DNA of 64,000 bases from Sabellastarte sp. h YS-2021 (GCA_964017235.1 OZ024933.1:56526255-56590254); one strand, 5' to 3'; numbered from the stretch's first letter, positions 42,701-57,700 are shown. A program made the numbers and translations. The notes: generated by a model from the sequence alone, not told the origin.

Positions 42701-45700
42701 TATAATTTTTAAGATATTGTTTAACACCATTACTTTTCATTTCAATATTCCTGTTGTATACTTTTTTGGTTTTTATGATCATTTTAGTTGAAATACATGT
42801 GAAAGGGTTTCTTTGGAAATGTGCTAAAAAGACTTCTATATATGGTCAAAATCAGAAAGTGGCCAATAGTGAAAGATATTGGACACTTTTAACAAAAGAA
42901 AAACTCTCAGGTGTAATTTAATGTCATATAATAAAAGATTTTCAGACATTGGGGCGTCAATATCACACATATTGCCAGTAACACTAGTATTCAGATCATT
43001 GTCATGGACCTGACCCCATTTATTGGGTGTTACAGTAAGTGGGAAACTTTCAATCTGTTCAATTTCTACAAGTGCAACAGAGCTTTTGACCCCCCCTGTA
43101 CTGTTACCACCCACTTGTTGACATTCCAGGACAATGGGAGACATGACAGTGGTGCTAACAACATCCATGTTTCTGCACTTAACAGCACTTTTATCTGTGG
43201 TACTCTTTGCCCTGGTAATGTCATTTGTAGTCTTACTGTATTGACTGTGTCCCTGCCTCAATGATCTTTGCTTATTACCTCTGGCTAGCAAACTTTCAAT
43301 GTTTCTCTTACTCATCAGGGAGTTGTAGAACAATCTGGTACGCACCTTGGGAATAGCTAAGTTACCTGTCTGTCTACAAGATCCTTGTGCAGCCATTTTC
43401 TCAGTACCGACATGACCTACATATCTTCTGTGGGTGTAGAGATAACAGTACACATTGTGCTCTAGTTCTGCTGAGCAGCCATTTGGTCTTTTTTGACAAG
43501 CCTGATGTTTTGGCAAACAATCTTTCTCTGGGTGCGTCAGAATTCTGCCTTGGAGAATACAGTAAGCACATACATGCCTATGATTTTTACCATTATTCTC
43601 GTGGTCTTTGCTGTGATAACACATTACCCACCTGGAAAGCCTTACAAAACCATGGGTTTTTGGTTTGCTCAGTGGTTTTCTGCCTGTTCGATTTTTGTGG
43701 AGCACTATGATGCTGAGCATGGGCATGCCTTATGCAATCAATTCGATCAGTAAATCAATTTTATCAGTATTGAACCAATCTAGTGAACCCCGCTCCATTT
43801 CACATAGGAGGACTGCATGTGCTGATTTGGCACTTGACCAGCTAAATCAGTCGCATCCTCCATCAAATGCCCTAGATAATGAAGCATTTTATCTCTACAA
43901 TCCCTACCCTGTTCCTCAATGATACTTTTCACAAACTCTAAATAAGCTGAGTTAAGCTCAAGTGGTCATAAGTAATGTGCTGGCGGTTCAAACCCCCCAG
44001 TATATGTTCATGGGGCCAAGCTACTTTCTTGTTTACTACCACTTCCACAGGTCCCCCCTTTTTGATTTCATTTTTGTGTGTGGTCATTACCTTGTGGAAT
44101 GTGACTTGAGTCCAACATAGCAATCGAGCAGTCAACCTTCTTCTGAACAGCCTTTGAGGACCTTATATCACTCAAACTAGGGAAATCTGACTCGTCAGAT
44201 GATACATCTGAACACAACACTTGACTTTTAAACTTTAAACGGGTTTACAAACAGTACTTAACTTTTGCTTTTTCTTATTGTTCTTGAAGACTTCTTCCCC
44301 ACCTGTTGCTAAACCACCTCCAGGTGACTGTCCATTCTCTGTAACTCATACGGAATTCTTGCTTTCAAATTGGAACTGGAAGGGGCACAGAGGTCATCAT
44401 GACCAGGGGTACCAGGCCCAACTACAAACAAGCTGCACCCAGCTGAAGCCAGGCTCTTGGATACGGTTTGATCCAACAGACTTTTCCGTACATCAATGCC
44501 TTCCTCCACTGTAACATTCACAGCTGCCTTCTCTTGCTTCTGCTTTTCTATGTTTACAGGGCATTTTTACCAGTAGGTGGAAAGTGCTTCTTAGTGCAAG
44601 TTGTGCACCAGTTCTTATTTTTGCCCATTTTAAAATTAGTAAAAAATTACTGACACTACAACACAAGACGGGAGCGCACTTCCACTGAAATCTGGCCTCC
44701 ATGGATTCAGAACTAACTTGGCTATCAAATGCAAGGGTTAATAAAATAGGTTAGACCGTCCCTGCTAGTTAGCCAAGTCAAGCCTGACGCCATCAAGAAG
44801 ACAAATTCCTGCAAACTGCCACAGCTCGAGTCCACAGTTCAGATAATACACAGCATTTGCAAACAGTTCAATATCATGATGACATCAGTTAAAATTGGTA
44901 CAATTTACAGTCCAGCAATAAAAACACAACATAAAATAATTAAAATAAATCAAGTAAACAGTCAAATTTTTCGAATCATCCACCCAGTTCACAAATGTTT
45001 ACAAAACTGGAGGGAAAATGAAGTTTTGGAGGAAATAAAAAGGGGGGTAACCTCTGACCCCAAAGGTCAGCCAATCAGCGTGTACTACACATCATTGCTG
45101 CAATATCAGTGAACCCCACCATGACTTGTGAAAAGCTGTGTCTGTTAGTAAACACCACCTCACAACATGTCGCAAAAGCAGCATCAATGAACATCAAAAC
45201 TAGCTGCGTTGTTTATTGTTTCAATATTATTATACAGCTGTTCCAATGTCAAGAGAGAACAGTTGCAGTGCCGATTTAGCATATCCCAGACTGTCCTTTT
45301 TGGTACCGAAAGACTTTAGTGTACATCTGGCATCTATGGGGGTGTTTACTGGGCTGACCATACACTAAAATGGAGATAACCACCCCCCACCCCCACCCCC
45401 CGAAAAAAATCTGAATATATTTACTATATGTAACTTCCTGGGGGGGGGGACATTTTAAAAATTATTTTGAAATTCTTAAAATATATTGTATGCACATGAA
45501 GAAGATGGAGCATATCTACCCATTTTGCTATTGGTGTCAGATCTCTTGATACTGTTCTCAAATAGTTCAAATATATAATTATGTCGCTGATTTTATTCAA
45601 ATGAACTAGAAATCCTTGTATTCTTGGGTACACCTTGTTGTAAAGATTCACTATTGATGCTAAAATTTCAACCGTTTTGGAATTTTTGAATTAATTTAAT

Positions 45701-48700
45701 TAAGTGTGTAGTGTTTAAACATAAAGGTATTATTAATCCATTATTACAGTTTTCCAACTCAGTACAACTCCTTCTCTCCAAACATATATATTATCACAAT
45801 ATACAATTATATGAACCCATAATATGTAACTAATGATACCAAAACAAACAAATGGACAGATAAACGGTCATGGAAATAAAACCTCCTTGGTAAAGGTAAT
45901 AATTCGAAAATTTTCCTAATGACATTTACAAAAATATATCACAAATGAATATAACAATATTATACAAATGTATTTATAACACGAGGTATTTATGTTCAGA
46001 TACCTGGATCAATAAATTGTGGATAATAAATCACTATAATAGTTTGCAGTTTGTTGTTCTATAGCAAAAGAACAAGCAGCATAATCATATTGTGTCTTTG
46101 CCCAGGACCTAAAAATGTTGTTTTGAATAAGCAATAAAAGAATACATAGTTTCAAAGCCAAATGAAATTCACGTTATTTTGTTGAATTATTTAACAGATA
46201 TGTGCTACCTGCTTTGACCTCCACTTTTGTTAAGGACACAGTGATCATTGGCTCAAAGCCCAGATTTGGATCCCGCATCAGTGGACAGCTACCAGATACA
46301 AGTCGGATCTTCCAGGTTGTGAAAAGAGATGCATACCTCACGCTTTGACACTGGGAAACCTGGAGATTTGTAAAGTCAAAGTAAGTGTATTACATCTCTT
46401 TCAACAGCAAGGGTCATATTTAGTTATATCATGCCCTCGGCATTGGCACTTGTGAGAGTAGAAGGCATGCAGAGGTGACAGCATGTGATTACAAACTCGC
46501 TAACCACTACATCACCAAGGACCTCTGATATGAAGTGGTATGGGTCAAATAATTATGATACAATATTTGCAGATCCCCTAAGATAAATATAAAAACAAAT
46601 AGAAAAAAAAACAAAGAAAGAAATTGACACATAATATTAGAAGCTCAACATCTACAATTATTTCACTTTATAAGAGTCAGAGTATTTGGGGACAAAGTTG
46701 TACAAGACTGAATGTTTATAACATTCTTATTGCAACTAAACATTACTTTATACCATTGACATTTGAGTTTTCTGTGCTGTTGACATTATTTAGTTCAGAA
46801 GATTTGTAACTGTTATTTTGCTTCTGGCTTCAATAATTCAAAAACAGTTGTTTCATTACCATCGATTTTTAATATGTAATGAAGGGTAAATGACATACAC
46901 ACCATTATACTTAACTAGTCAGTATAAATTGATTGCAATTCCTCATATGAGCTAAGAAAATGTGAGAGTTTCTGGATAATATTTAGTTGCAATCGGTTCG
47001 TAATATTGGATTACAGTGTTTGAAAAGACGTGATAGCTTAGACTGTACTTGTGCAGTCATGATCGGTTAAATTGCACTTTGAGTCATGTAGTAGAAAGAG
47101 ATATCACACTGAGTATAACTATACCACCCAATAGTATTACATTTGTCTGGAAAAATTAGAAATATTCTTTGAGGGCATTGGATCAAATGAAAAAATCTAG
47201 TATTCTGTTTGCCGTCTCTAGTTTGGGAAAGCATAGATTTGAGCATATGAGAGCTATTAAATGTAAAATGTCTTTAAGAGATGTCATAAAGTTAATGGAC
47301 TCCATGTATATAACACCAGAAGTTAAAATAGCGAGTTATTTAACTGAAGTTACAGCTTTTATAGATTTTTGTATATCACAGCCATGCTAAAGATATAAAT
47401 GTGGACATGTATCAAGCAATAGCTTATTTTGGGTGCCTAAGGTCTAAGTATTTACTGGATATAAATTGCAAAGGGAAATACAAACATTCTAAGTAAAAAC
47501 CTGTAGGTACCAATAACAATACAAAATAAGGTGAAACATTACTATCTGACATTCTAACATGGTAGGGTCAAGCAGTAACCGTAGGAACGTCTTCACAGTT
47601 CTCAAAAATTGCAAGTATGCAACAGTTTATGAAATAACAATGCTGAAATCTATTTACTTTGTCCGTACGGGTTTAAATGCAGCGGATGGTTAAAAATCAT
47701 CATAAAGGTTGAGAATTTGTCATTTATTCCTAGAGATGTCAGCTGGGGTGACATATCTTGTCTAAAGACACTGGAAATTATACAATATAAAATATTTAAT
47801 ATTCTTTAATAATTCTTTAACCCTTTTTTCAGCTTGGTAGATGTCATCAGCATCTGCCACAAACCCGTTAGAATGGCAAGTACTTCCTTATTTCTGGACC
47901 AATATTGATTTTTTTTCACTATTGTATTCAGTTAAAAGAAGCCTGGTATCAAATATTGTATTGAATTGGTTCAGTCGGATACAGGCTTAATATCTTGTTC
48001 AGAGTTCTAATGATTGGAGTCACAACCTACAATCAAATGGACTGGTTTACCTCAGTTTTTGGTTCGATTCACTTCATATATGTGTAGCACATATTCATTG
48101 GAATTCAACATAATTTAGAAAGCATTTTGCGTTTTGGCCCTGTAACAACTTATTTTGTATCAACGACTTATTTTGTATTACCTGACTTATTTTGTATCAA
48201 TTTTTGACTTATTTCATATTATCGACTTATTTTGTAGTAAAATTGCCTAATTTTGTATTACTTGGCCAACTTATTTCGTATCAGCAGTTGACTTAATATG
48301 TTACAAAACGGTGCGCAGAATTTTGATAAGATTACAGGGTGATACAAAATAAGTCGATGTTACAAAATAAGCTGCTCTATAGACAACTTGTTTTGTATCA
48401 CTGACTTATTTTGTAGTAATTTCCAATCACCTTTTATAGTGCTTTGTCTCTATCAAAGGATCTACTCAAAGGAATTTAATCCTTACTTTATTCAACCTTG
48501 TAGTCCATTTACCATTTGCCTGATAGTGATTCTTATTTTTAGCACTGGCATTTCACAGAGATATAATTAATTAGACTAGTCAGCAGTATGATAAGCACGG
48601 CCTGTGCAGGGGCCTGATTCCTCAGTTTCTGTACGACCATAACTTTCAGATAAACAAAAATAATTATTCTTGTTAAAGGTTACACCCAATCAAAAATTGG

Positions 48701-51700
48701 GTCATGCTTCATTTGATTCTCTCCCACGATAGGGGTCTTTCATATTGATACATGAAGTCGAAGGACACACGGGGTTATTTTATTTTTTTTATTGAGAACA
48801 AAGTTGGAAGTTTATGTTTTAATTTTACATGGGGAAAATGCCTTCAACTAGGAAGAATCCAATAAGTACCAGTAAGAAGAAGAAACCAGCTTCTGATAAA
48901 CATAAAAACAAGAAGAGTTCAGCTAAAAGAACTGGTCGGAGTAAGGAAGTTAGTGGTGCTGACGACAGATCGTACTTACATGACGCGAGTCAAGTCACAT
49001 CAAAGGATGATGACCTGTTAGATGTACATTTACTGGAGGTGGGTTCTGAAGCTATACTGAACACTCTTAAGCATTTAGAAGAATCCAACCATCAATTGAC
49101 GGCGCGTATTGACAGAATCGAAGGTAACAGCACAGTTAGCTCCATGCCCAGACCTCCTGGGGCTGTTACAGGTCGTGAAAATGTCACCTTCAGGTTGCCC
49201 AAACCCAAGTCCTCATCGCCAGTCAAGACTACCATGGGGGAACTCACACCACGAACCAACCTGATTAATTCATATAAGTTTCCAGCCAGAGAAGAAGTGG
49301 TGAATCCAGGAGGTTACAGCACCGAAACAGGCACCCTGCAGGCGGTATGTAGCGGCAGTAGAGTAACTGAACAGCGACAGGGCTACCGTAGGGAAGCAAT
49401 TACACCAACTGTTGACAGACTGAGGTCCATCCCTGAGGTATCCAACGTAGTGGCCAACTTGTTGGCGGATTATGAGACCCGTGTGCAACAGGAAGTAATC
49501 CCACGTAAGCCCCTCTCTGCTAGACGTAAGTCTGGGAGATATAATATCACTGATACACCTAATGCCAGGCCTGAGGGGAGGTGGCCAAATAAGGGGTTTA
49601 AAAAACCGCAAACCTACATTTGACCTTCGATATCACCTCAGGATCTGACCTTTACTGGCATTGGTCTACCATGACCTTTTCAACTCTTGGTAAGAAACTG
49701 TATTGGAAATTATGCATCTATAAAATGAAGTGAACTCTTGTACTGGAATGTATTTGTGGAAGGATGAATGCCCTTGTTAAATCAGATAAAGTTTTTATAT
49801 AGAGAGCTCAGATTTAGTTTATTGGTAGAAACACTATCATAAAAAGGTTAAAATGCAGCAACTGGTAGCAACAAACATGTTGTGTTTCCAGATAAAAAAT
49901 AACATCAGAGATGCCCAGATCCCATAACCTTGGGAAAAATCTATGAACTCCATGAGATTAGATGTTAAAATATACACTCCGTACACTCAAGAAACATCTG
50001 CTTAAATATTATATTCATGTTCAACATTACAGAGTAAAAGTTATAGAGAGCATTGATGACTTGAAGTTGAACAATACACCTGTCCCCCAGCCAATGTTAA
50101 TGTGAAGTATCAACTTTCTAAAGACTATAAAGGTCAGTCAGCATTGCTATGACAAGGTCAAAGGTCAACATGTTACATTGCACATTGCTAACTGACACTT
50201 ACTAACCAATATCCCTACCAAGTATCAACATCCTACATCTTACAGTTTGAAAGATATGAACCAGATAAGATTTTAAAGATCAAAGTCACTACAGTAAGGT
50301 CAAAGGTCAAATCAAGGTCATACTATGATGTTGCACACCTACACCCCCTAACCAATGTCTCTCAATGTCTCTATCAAGGCTCAACATCCTACCCCTTATG
50401 GTTTATGAGATACAGCAGGGACAAGATATTATTGAAGCCAGCTCGCCCGCTTGGCCGAGAGACTGCCCAACTGCCCAGCCTGACACCATGGGTGACAACA
50501 ATACCTGCACAGCATAAAAACTACACATATCCCAAATTCTATTATGCAAAATGTCCAATTCTATAGACAACAGGCAAATGGTAATCACATGTCAGCTCAG
50601 CATTATTCAATAGAATATAGAGAAAGTGTTTATCCCTGAAAATTTTCCCTGAAATCCCTGAAAGCATTTTTTATGTATCAGAAAGAAAACAAGACTGAAT
50701 GTGTATCATTTTGATAACCCAAATCTTTACAAATACTAAAATTTCAGGGATAAATACAATTTTTTACCATTGTAAGAAGTCCTTGTTCCACAAGATTATC
50801 ATGAAAATTACATGAAAAGGATGAAAAAATAATGTCAACTTTGCCACATTTATTATCATTCCAAAAGATTGCTGTCTATTTTAACATGATGCACCCATTG
50901 CAGTTTTTGAGATGTCCAAGGATCTTCAATTTGCAATAGGAATGGCTATATATCCAAGGAAAATTGCATTGTCTTTTGTTCATGGAATGGCTAATAAGAG
51001 GCAAATATTTGAAAATTATAACAATTTGGATGTATTTTCTAACTTATGATCTATGTTTTACTGTAATCTATGCAAAAGTCTTAATGTAACATAAAAATAA
51101 AGAATAAACAAAGAGTTCCACAGTTTTAAAAACAAAATTCCTGATACAGTTTGGAGTTTTATAACCTGATAATACAAAATAAGTCAGTGATACAAAACAA
51201 GTTGTCTATAGAGCAGCTTATTTTGTATTATCGACTTATTTTATATCACTGTGAAATCTTGTCAAAATTCTGCACACCATTTTGTAGCATATTAAGTCAA
51301 CTGTTGGTATAAAATAAGTTGGCCAAGTAATACAAAATTAGGCAATTTTACTACAAAATAAGTTGATAATATGAAATAAGTCAAAAATTGATACAAAATA
51401 AGTCAGGTAATACAAAATAAGTTGTTGATATAAAATAAGTTGTTACAGGCCCACTTTTTAAATGTTTGAAATCCTTCTCGAGAGCTTTATGAGCTGTGCA
51501 GAAATATATACCACATGGGATGAGTTGGTATTTGGGATATCTTGTTCTTCAACATTTACTACCTAGATGTGAAGGGTGTCTGTTCATTGAAATAAGGGGA
51601 CAACAAGGGGACAGCAGAAACAGCCATAAGCAACTGTGTGACCTAGCCATTAAGTCCAGTGTTCTCAACTTCTTAATCAGTTTGAGATAAAATTCAATTT

Positions 51701-54700
51701 TAGCTATAAAATCAGTAAATACACTTAATACTTAAATTTCCAATAGTAATAGGTTTCAGTCTCATATCGAAGATGGTTCTGATAAATTAAAAATACGCAT
51801 GCTCTTAGAATTTGATCATTTGTATTCCATGTTCTTAACATTTATTGGATAATTCTTAATTATGTACTGAAAAGAGCAGCAATTGCATCCCCTTTTCAAA
51901 TTTATAGAATCCTCACAAATGTTTCATACTTATAAAAATTATTAAAGAATGTATAAGAATTATACCGCATTTATTTAATATCTTTAAACAACCTCTTTTT
52001 TACTGATAAGACAAACATTTATGAAACATAGAAATACTATTATGGTACCAGTTATACCTCGCATAACATAGATTTTGTGAAAATTATTACTTGTACAGGT
52101 TTTCTATACTTTAGCAGTACAAGCTATCACCTGTACCATTTGTCATACATTTGTATATGTTTATGCCAATGTGTCTTTTTTGAGCCAATGTCTCTTATTA
52201 AGGCGTATTCGAATGGGGTGAATATTGGTGATCTGAAAGGAAATTCACCAACAAAGTGATCCTGCAACATTGCATTATCACTTTGTAAGTGATCAGAATT
52301 ATTGCAGTCACTTCAAATGACAACTGTTTACTACATCCAAATACAGCCAAGGTGATATCTTCTGATTTTAAATATCACACAAAATAGTTATTTTTATTTT
52401 GTACAACATTTCTCTAGAAAGCACTGGTGTGTAATAATAAATGGTCACAAAAACCTTTTCCATCCTGTGACACTCTAAGTAGGTCAGTTCATTTTCGTTT
52501 GAACGACCTTTAATACACCTGAATAAGTCTAGTAATAATAAACAGTACCAAAAGAAGCCAATAAGAGCTGTGTGTGCCTTCTATCTTCTTATATATAAGT
52601 AGTCATATCATTTCTGTAGAATCTAATAAAGTGTAATAAAAAACATCGTGTTAAATCAAAGGTGGGAAGTTTTTCATTGTTGCTATTTTTAATTAGTTTT
52701 GTCCCTCTTTCAGTAGTTTCAATACCATTTGGAAATACCGGAATGAAAATTTACAACATAAAATTACTTACCAGTCCCTGTGATTTGACACATATATTGG
52801 TCTGGTTCCTTATAACTCCTGGGTTAGAATTTTCTTTGATTGGAAATAGAATCTACAAGTAAATATAACACTGTAAGTACATACTAGAAGATATCAGCTA
52901 TACCTTGAATGTTCTTTTTGCACATAATTACCACCCCCAAAGAAATTTTATTTTTGGGTCCAGCCCCTTGTTTGTCCATCTGTCTGTTTTCCAGTGTTCT
53001 TGATTACTGTAAAAACTAATGAATACATCAATATAAAATAATTTTATAGGGTCAATATCATGATGTGTTCAACATTACTCAAAAAGTAATAAACAGATCT
53101 TTATACAATAAATATTTCATGTACAGTAGGTATGGTCTGACTAAAAGAAGAAGTAATTCAGTTTTGATTTTAAACTTTCAATATACATATACTCTAAATT
53201 TATTCTCTATTCAATTTAAGTTTATTTTACCTTAACCTCAACTTTGTTAAAATCTTAACTTTAGGTGACCTTTGGTTCATCTTTTAAATTGATAAACTTA
53301 ATTTAAGGAGGCCTTAATTTCTCGTGTAATTAGTTATTAACTGTTTTTTGATTGTGCATACAAACTACTCTATTAGTGTAAATAAAATATATATATATAT
53401 CTTCCCGTTTGGGTTTACTTCACTCCTCACTCATAACTGAGGCAATCACAGTATTTGGGTGAACTTACAATATTCTCAGCTGACTTGGGGGAGGTAATCT
53501 CTGAAGGGGTGCTCTATAGATTGTATATTGATTTGCTAAAAGTTACAGTCCAAATATTATGACTAAACTTAGAGCTACTCTGACAAATCGTCTTACACTC
53601 TTCTGTGAAAATGGAGGTGAGTAACCTTGTCCCATGAAAAGATGGGTCATGCAAGGCGGTCAAGTATTATTCTCTGATTCTCAAGAATGACCAGGGCTTG
53701 ATGCTATGAGTTAAGAACCCTGTGAGTTGGGTGTCTTATGTCAAGTAGAGGATGGTTAGTATTTTTGTAGTGTTTGTTTTCTTCTTGGTTTTCCTGGGTT
53801 GTCTACTTGACAATTGGTTGAATTCAAATAAAATGTACAAGATGTAATTTTCAACAAATAATTCTTTATTTCAACAAAGTTATTTTTCAAAAAAAGTTAC
53901 AAAGTCTTTTGATGGTGCCTCAGTTATAATCCTGCTCTGTTCACTACTCTGGTCAAAAGTCTCTCTGATGAAAAATCCTGCTCTCTCTAGCTAAACTGGC
54001 CCTTTTTATAACAAACTGTGGAATGTAAGCCCTGAGTCAGAAACATTTCTCTCTCTGGAATGTTACAGGAACAAATGGTCACATGTTCATATAATTCAGT
54101 AAGATGTCCAAATACGGAAGTCACATGATCAAGGATTTTAGTAATTTAGTAAATTCTTATATACATTTTGGTCATGTGACCAAAACATTGCCTAAAAAGG
54201 ATCCGTAAGGGGTCATGTGACCTGTCTTCATAAGAAATGCAGGTAACCATGTGACCAAGAAATAAGAACTGGTGGTGGTCATGTGACCTATTATCTAAGA
54301 GTTTTGCAGATAACAGTACCTAATATGGAGGGTCATGTGACCAGCAGGGAATTATGGGAAAGACTGGTTCTTAAGCTTAAGAATGCCATGTGACCACATA
54401 TTTTGCCAAACTCATTTCTAAATATGGGAAGATGTTCCTGTGTCTGGATTCCTAAGCTATGAAGCAATGCTTCTCATTCCTTGTACTTGTATAACCTTCT
54501 AACTTATATAAAAATGATCAGAGTTCTATTTAGCATTGTAACAAAATGGAAACTTTAATTACTGGAACATAAGAATAAGTAATTACAATGCACCATATAA
54601 AACACTAATTGTTATAACATATGAACCCTTGATTAATAACTACATTTGTATTCAACTGTTTATATAGAACAACTTGTCATAATATTTCTGTATTAAATAT

Positions 54701-57700
54701 TGATCCTGGATTTTAGATGTACTGGCTTATTTCTTTAATTTCATTTACAAATTAATTATTCTTATTGCTTATGTTAATAGAAGTGATTTAGTTAACATCA
54801 ATCTATGACAAGTCTTATAAACACAGCATATTTAGGATGGCATGATATTTAACAACAATGAGTGTGTGCTGTGAATGACAGCAAGCAAATGAACTTCATG
54901 CTAACACTAACACACACTAAGCACAAACAGAAGAGAGATGTTTGTATAAATGGTAATGCATGCATCTTACATAAACATATAAACTATTTTGACATCTACT
55001 GTATATCATAAGTATACTTATGATGTTTGAAAGTATTTCAGATCTATGTTTTACTGATTAATTTTACTAAGATTAATTAAACAATTAATAGTAATTCAAA
55101 TGATTCTTCTTCTCCCTAATACTTAACACGTATGTTTTTTACTTGGAACAAATCAAATGGCGTTTCAGTTTTCCCTGCTGTTTTTAAACACATGTTTCCA
55201 TTGGTCATTTTTATGTTTATCCGACTGCAAAATCTACCCTATGCAGGTAGTCACTGTATATATACAATAATTTTTTCAGCAGATGCAAAATTTTCACAAC
55301 TGATCTTGTAGGGACAAAAGCTGACTTTTGACAATCATTTGTGCCCTGCAGTTTTGTCGCAAAAACCCATTATTTTCTGGTCACCTTTGAAGGAATTTGC
55401 CTATTCTTCAAAATTAGATGCAGATTAGCATTGCATGGGTGCAAGACAGGATGCAATGGGATGTGGCAAGTCCCTTTACATTGGTAAGCAATCTGTAGAA
55501 GTTGTGGACTGTAGAGGTGATTCAGCCACTTTGTAAACCAAGTTGCAAAAATTTCAAACACGTTTAAATTATTGATATGGAACAGCCCATGGATATTAAA
55601 CAGCCCATATAACCACTGTCACCCGTCACCCCCCCTCCCCCACAAAAATCTTGGCAATTGTCCTCATATGGATGACCATGTGGCATGTCAGGCCTATAAA
55701 TCAGCAATAATAGAACATAGGTATAAGCAAAATCGATCATAGCAGCCCCCAAAACTATAAAATGTGTGCGGAACTCTTCTTTTCCACCTTCTGAAGAGCC
55801 AGAGTTTGTCTTATTACAGATTGTGAGTATTTCCCACATTATGGCTTAGGTGAAAACCTATTAAAATAATTTAACTGTGCCTTCTGATTGAAAATCAGTT
55901 GCAAACATGACCTCATATATTGATGTACACAAGAAAGAATGAACAAAACAAATACCTTCTGTAAAATGTTAAAGGAATAATACTGACAAATCATGGCATA
56001 CCCACAATATTATTCTAGGTTGAGGTTATAAACCTTATTAACCATACAAGGCGAAGCCTTAGCAGTTTAATGCTTCTAACAATGGTAAAATACCCTATAT
56101 GCCATGGTTTGGAGGGTGTTATTCCTATTTTAGCATGACAATATATTTTATCATTATTAATAATTACAAATTTTACAACGGAACAAGGCATTATAGCCAA
56201 TAAGTATACAGGATATTTTACCATAGCTCTGGGTCAATCAGGTTTACCGACCCAGCCATTTCATGTTAGAATTTAAAATTAATTGGAATGTCCATGTAAG
56301 GAATACCATATTAGTTTGTACTTAAATATCAGCCAAAGAAGAAAAAAAAGAAAGTACTTACTTCAGAACAAGGTTGGCAGTAACCGCTATTATCCTCATA
56401 CATAAAGGATAAGGTCTTAACGGGTAGTAGGTAAGATGGAAGTAATGAGCTTGCATGCACCCGTACATTGTTCTGACTCGACACCTGTACAGAGACAGAT
56501 ACGGGTTGCTCAGAACCATCTGTACACTTGATCCCAGGGATATACATATCCAATCGTTGCACATAGAATCCAGTCTCCAGATCAAAGTCTTCTGGCACCC
56601 AATTATAGGTCTTCAGCCATTCTGTATCTTGATAAGGAGGTCGAAAGTAGACATACTCCCCACTGAGCAGTTTGTCAATATCAATGAAAGTCTTGCTTTC
56701 CTTGCATTGAGATGGTTTACTAGGTATGTATGCATAGTGGATAACTGTGGAAGAGGACAATAAGGGTTCATATGAAATCAGGAGCTGCAAGGCTCCATCG
56801 GTGAAAAACTTTGTTTTGCACAATGATGGTCGTGCACCTGCTGCTGCGTATTCATGTCCATTACAAATTATTCTGGCTGCATTCTGTATCTTAATCTCAT
56901 CCATTAAAAGGGCAATGACCATTGGTCTAACGTCAAGCTGTGTTGTTGAAGTAATTGCATTGCTGTGGGCAATGGCTATATCTGATCTCACGATCGCTGT
57001 GAAAGCATCGACCAGTTCAAACTGGAAGGTAAACATGTCTTCGTAAAAGGACTCTAATTGAGCTAGATGCATTCCCATCTCACCACAGTTCCCAAAAGCA
57101 TTGTCAAGCACTGTGCCGCCAATATTTCCTGAGACACCTCCTGCACCTGCGATGAGGTCACAGCCAGCTGTTGCTGTGTACTCTAAAGCTGCAGCTAACC
57201 TGGCCAAATCCTGGTCAGTGACCGCAGGTGTGTAAGCCCCATATTTTTGAATAAAGTTAGTTGCCATTGTTTTCTTTTCTTGATCTGAAGCATTAACAAA
57301 TGTGTTAATTAAATTTCTTATATCCCCCAGTTGGGCCTCATTTTTGGCAAATTTTGTTTGCATACTTTCTGCTTCTGCTTTCAGCTTTGACAGTCCAGCG
57401 AGTAATCTGCCTGCGTTTGCTAGATTCTGGATTGCAGTCATCAATTGCCTCATTCGGTCAATTATTTCAGTAAGATCACAGTTCCCAGCTGCTATTGATA
57501 ATGGGTTAAAGCAACCCATAACTGAAAATGCCACAGCTGCAACAAAAATATACTTTTCGGATAACTAATTCTCTAAATTTACAATAACAATTGACAATAC
57601 AAACACCTACAAACATGGTTTAAAAACAATTCTTACCCACTGGCTTTACTTAATGTGCTTCTCATCTTATAAATGGGTAAAGTATAAATGTGACAGTTGT

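Larger units (their letters stand above)
41090..44710 (-). mobile_element. Second DIRS-like retrotransposon remnant
   Basis: Minus-strand order from high to low coordinates: gag-like ORF1 pieces (44.7-42.85 kb), RT pieces (42.42-41.46 kb), then an RNase H-like piece (41.3-41.09 kb). Inverted termini were not found, and the recombinase is not seen. It lies in the intron between exons 4 and 5. Confidence 0.7.

Noticed and set aside
43004-43922. Several plus-strand frames of 85-107 aa
   Set aside because: Antisense to the gag-like ORF1 remnant, whose Cys/His motif is on the minus strand.
47169-47390. 73-aa plus-strand frame
   Set aside because: Protein-like but no family recognised, no splice sites and no neighbours to support it.
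56455-57568. Plus-strand frames of 88-102 aa
   Set aside because: Antisense shadows of exon 2 of the mosaic gene.
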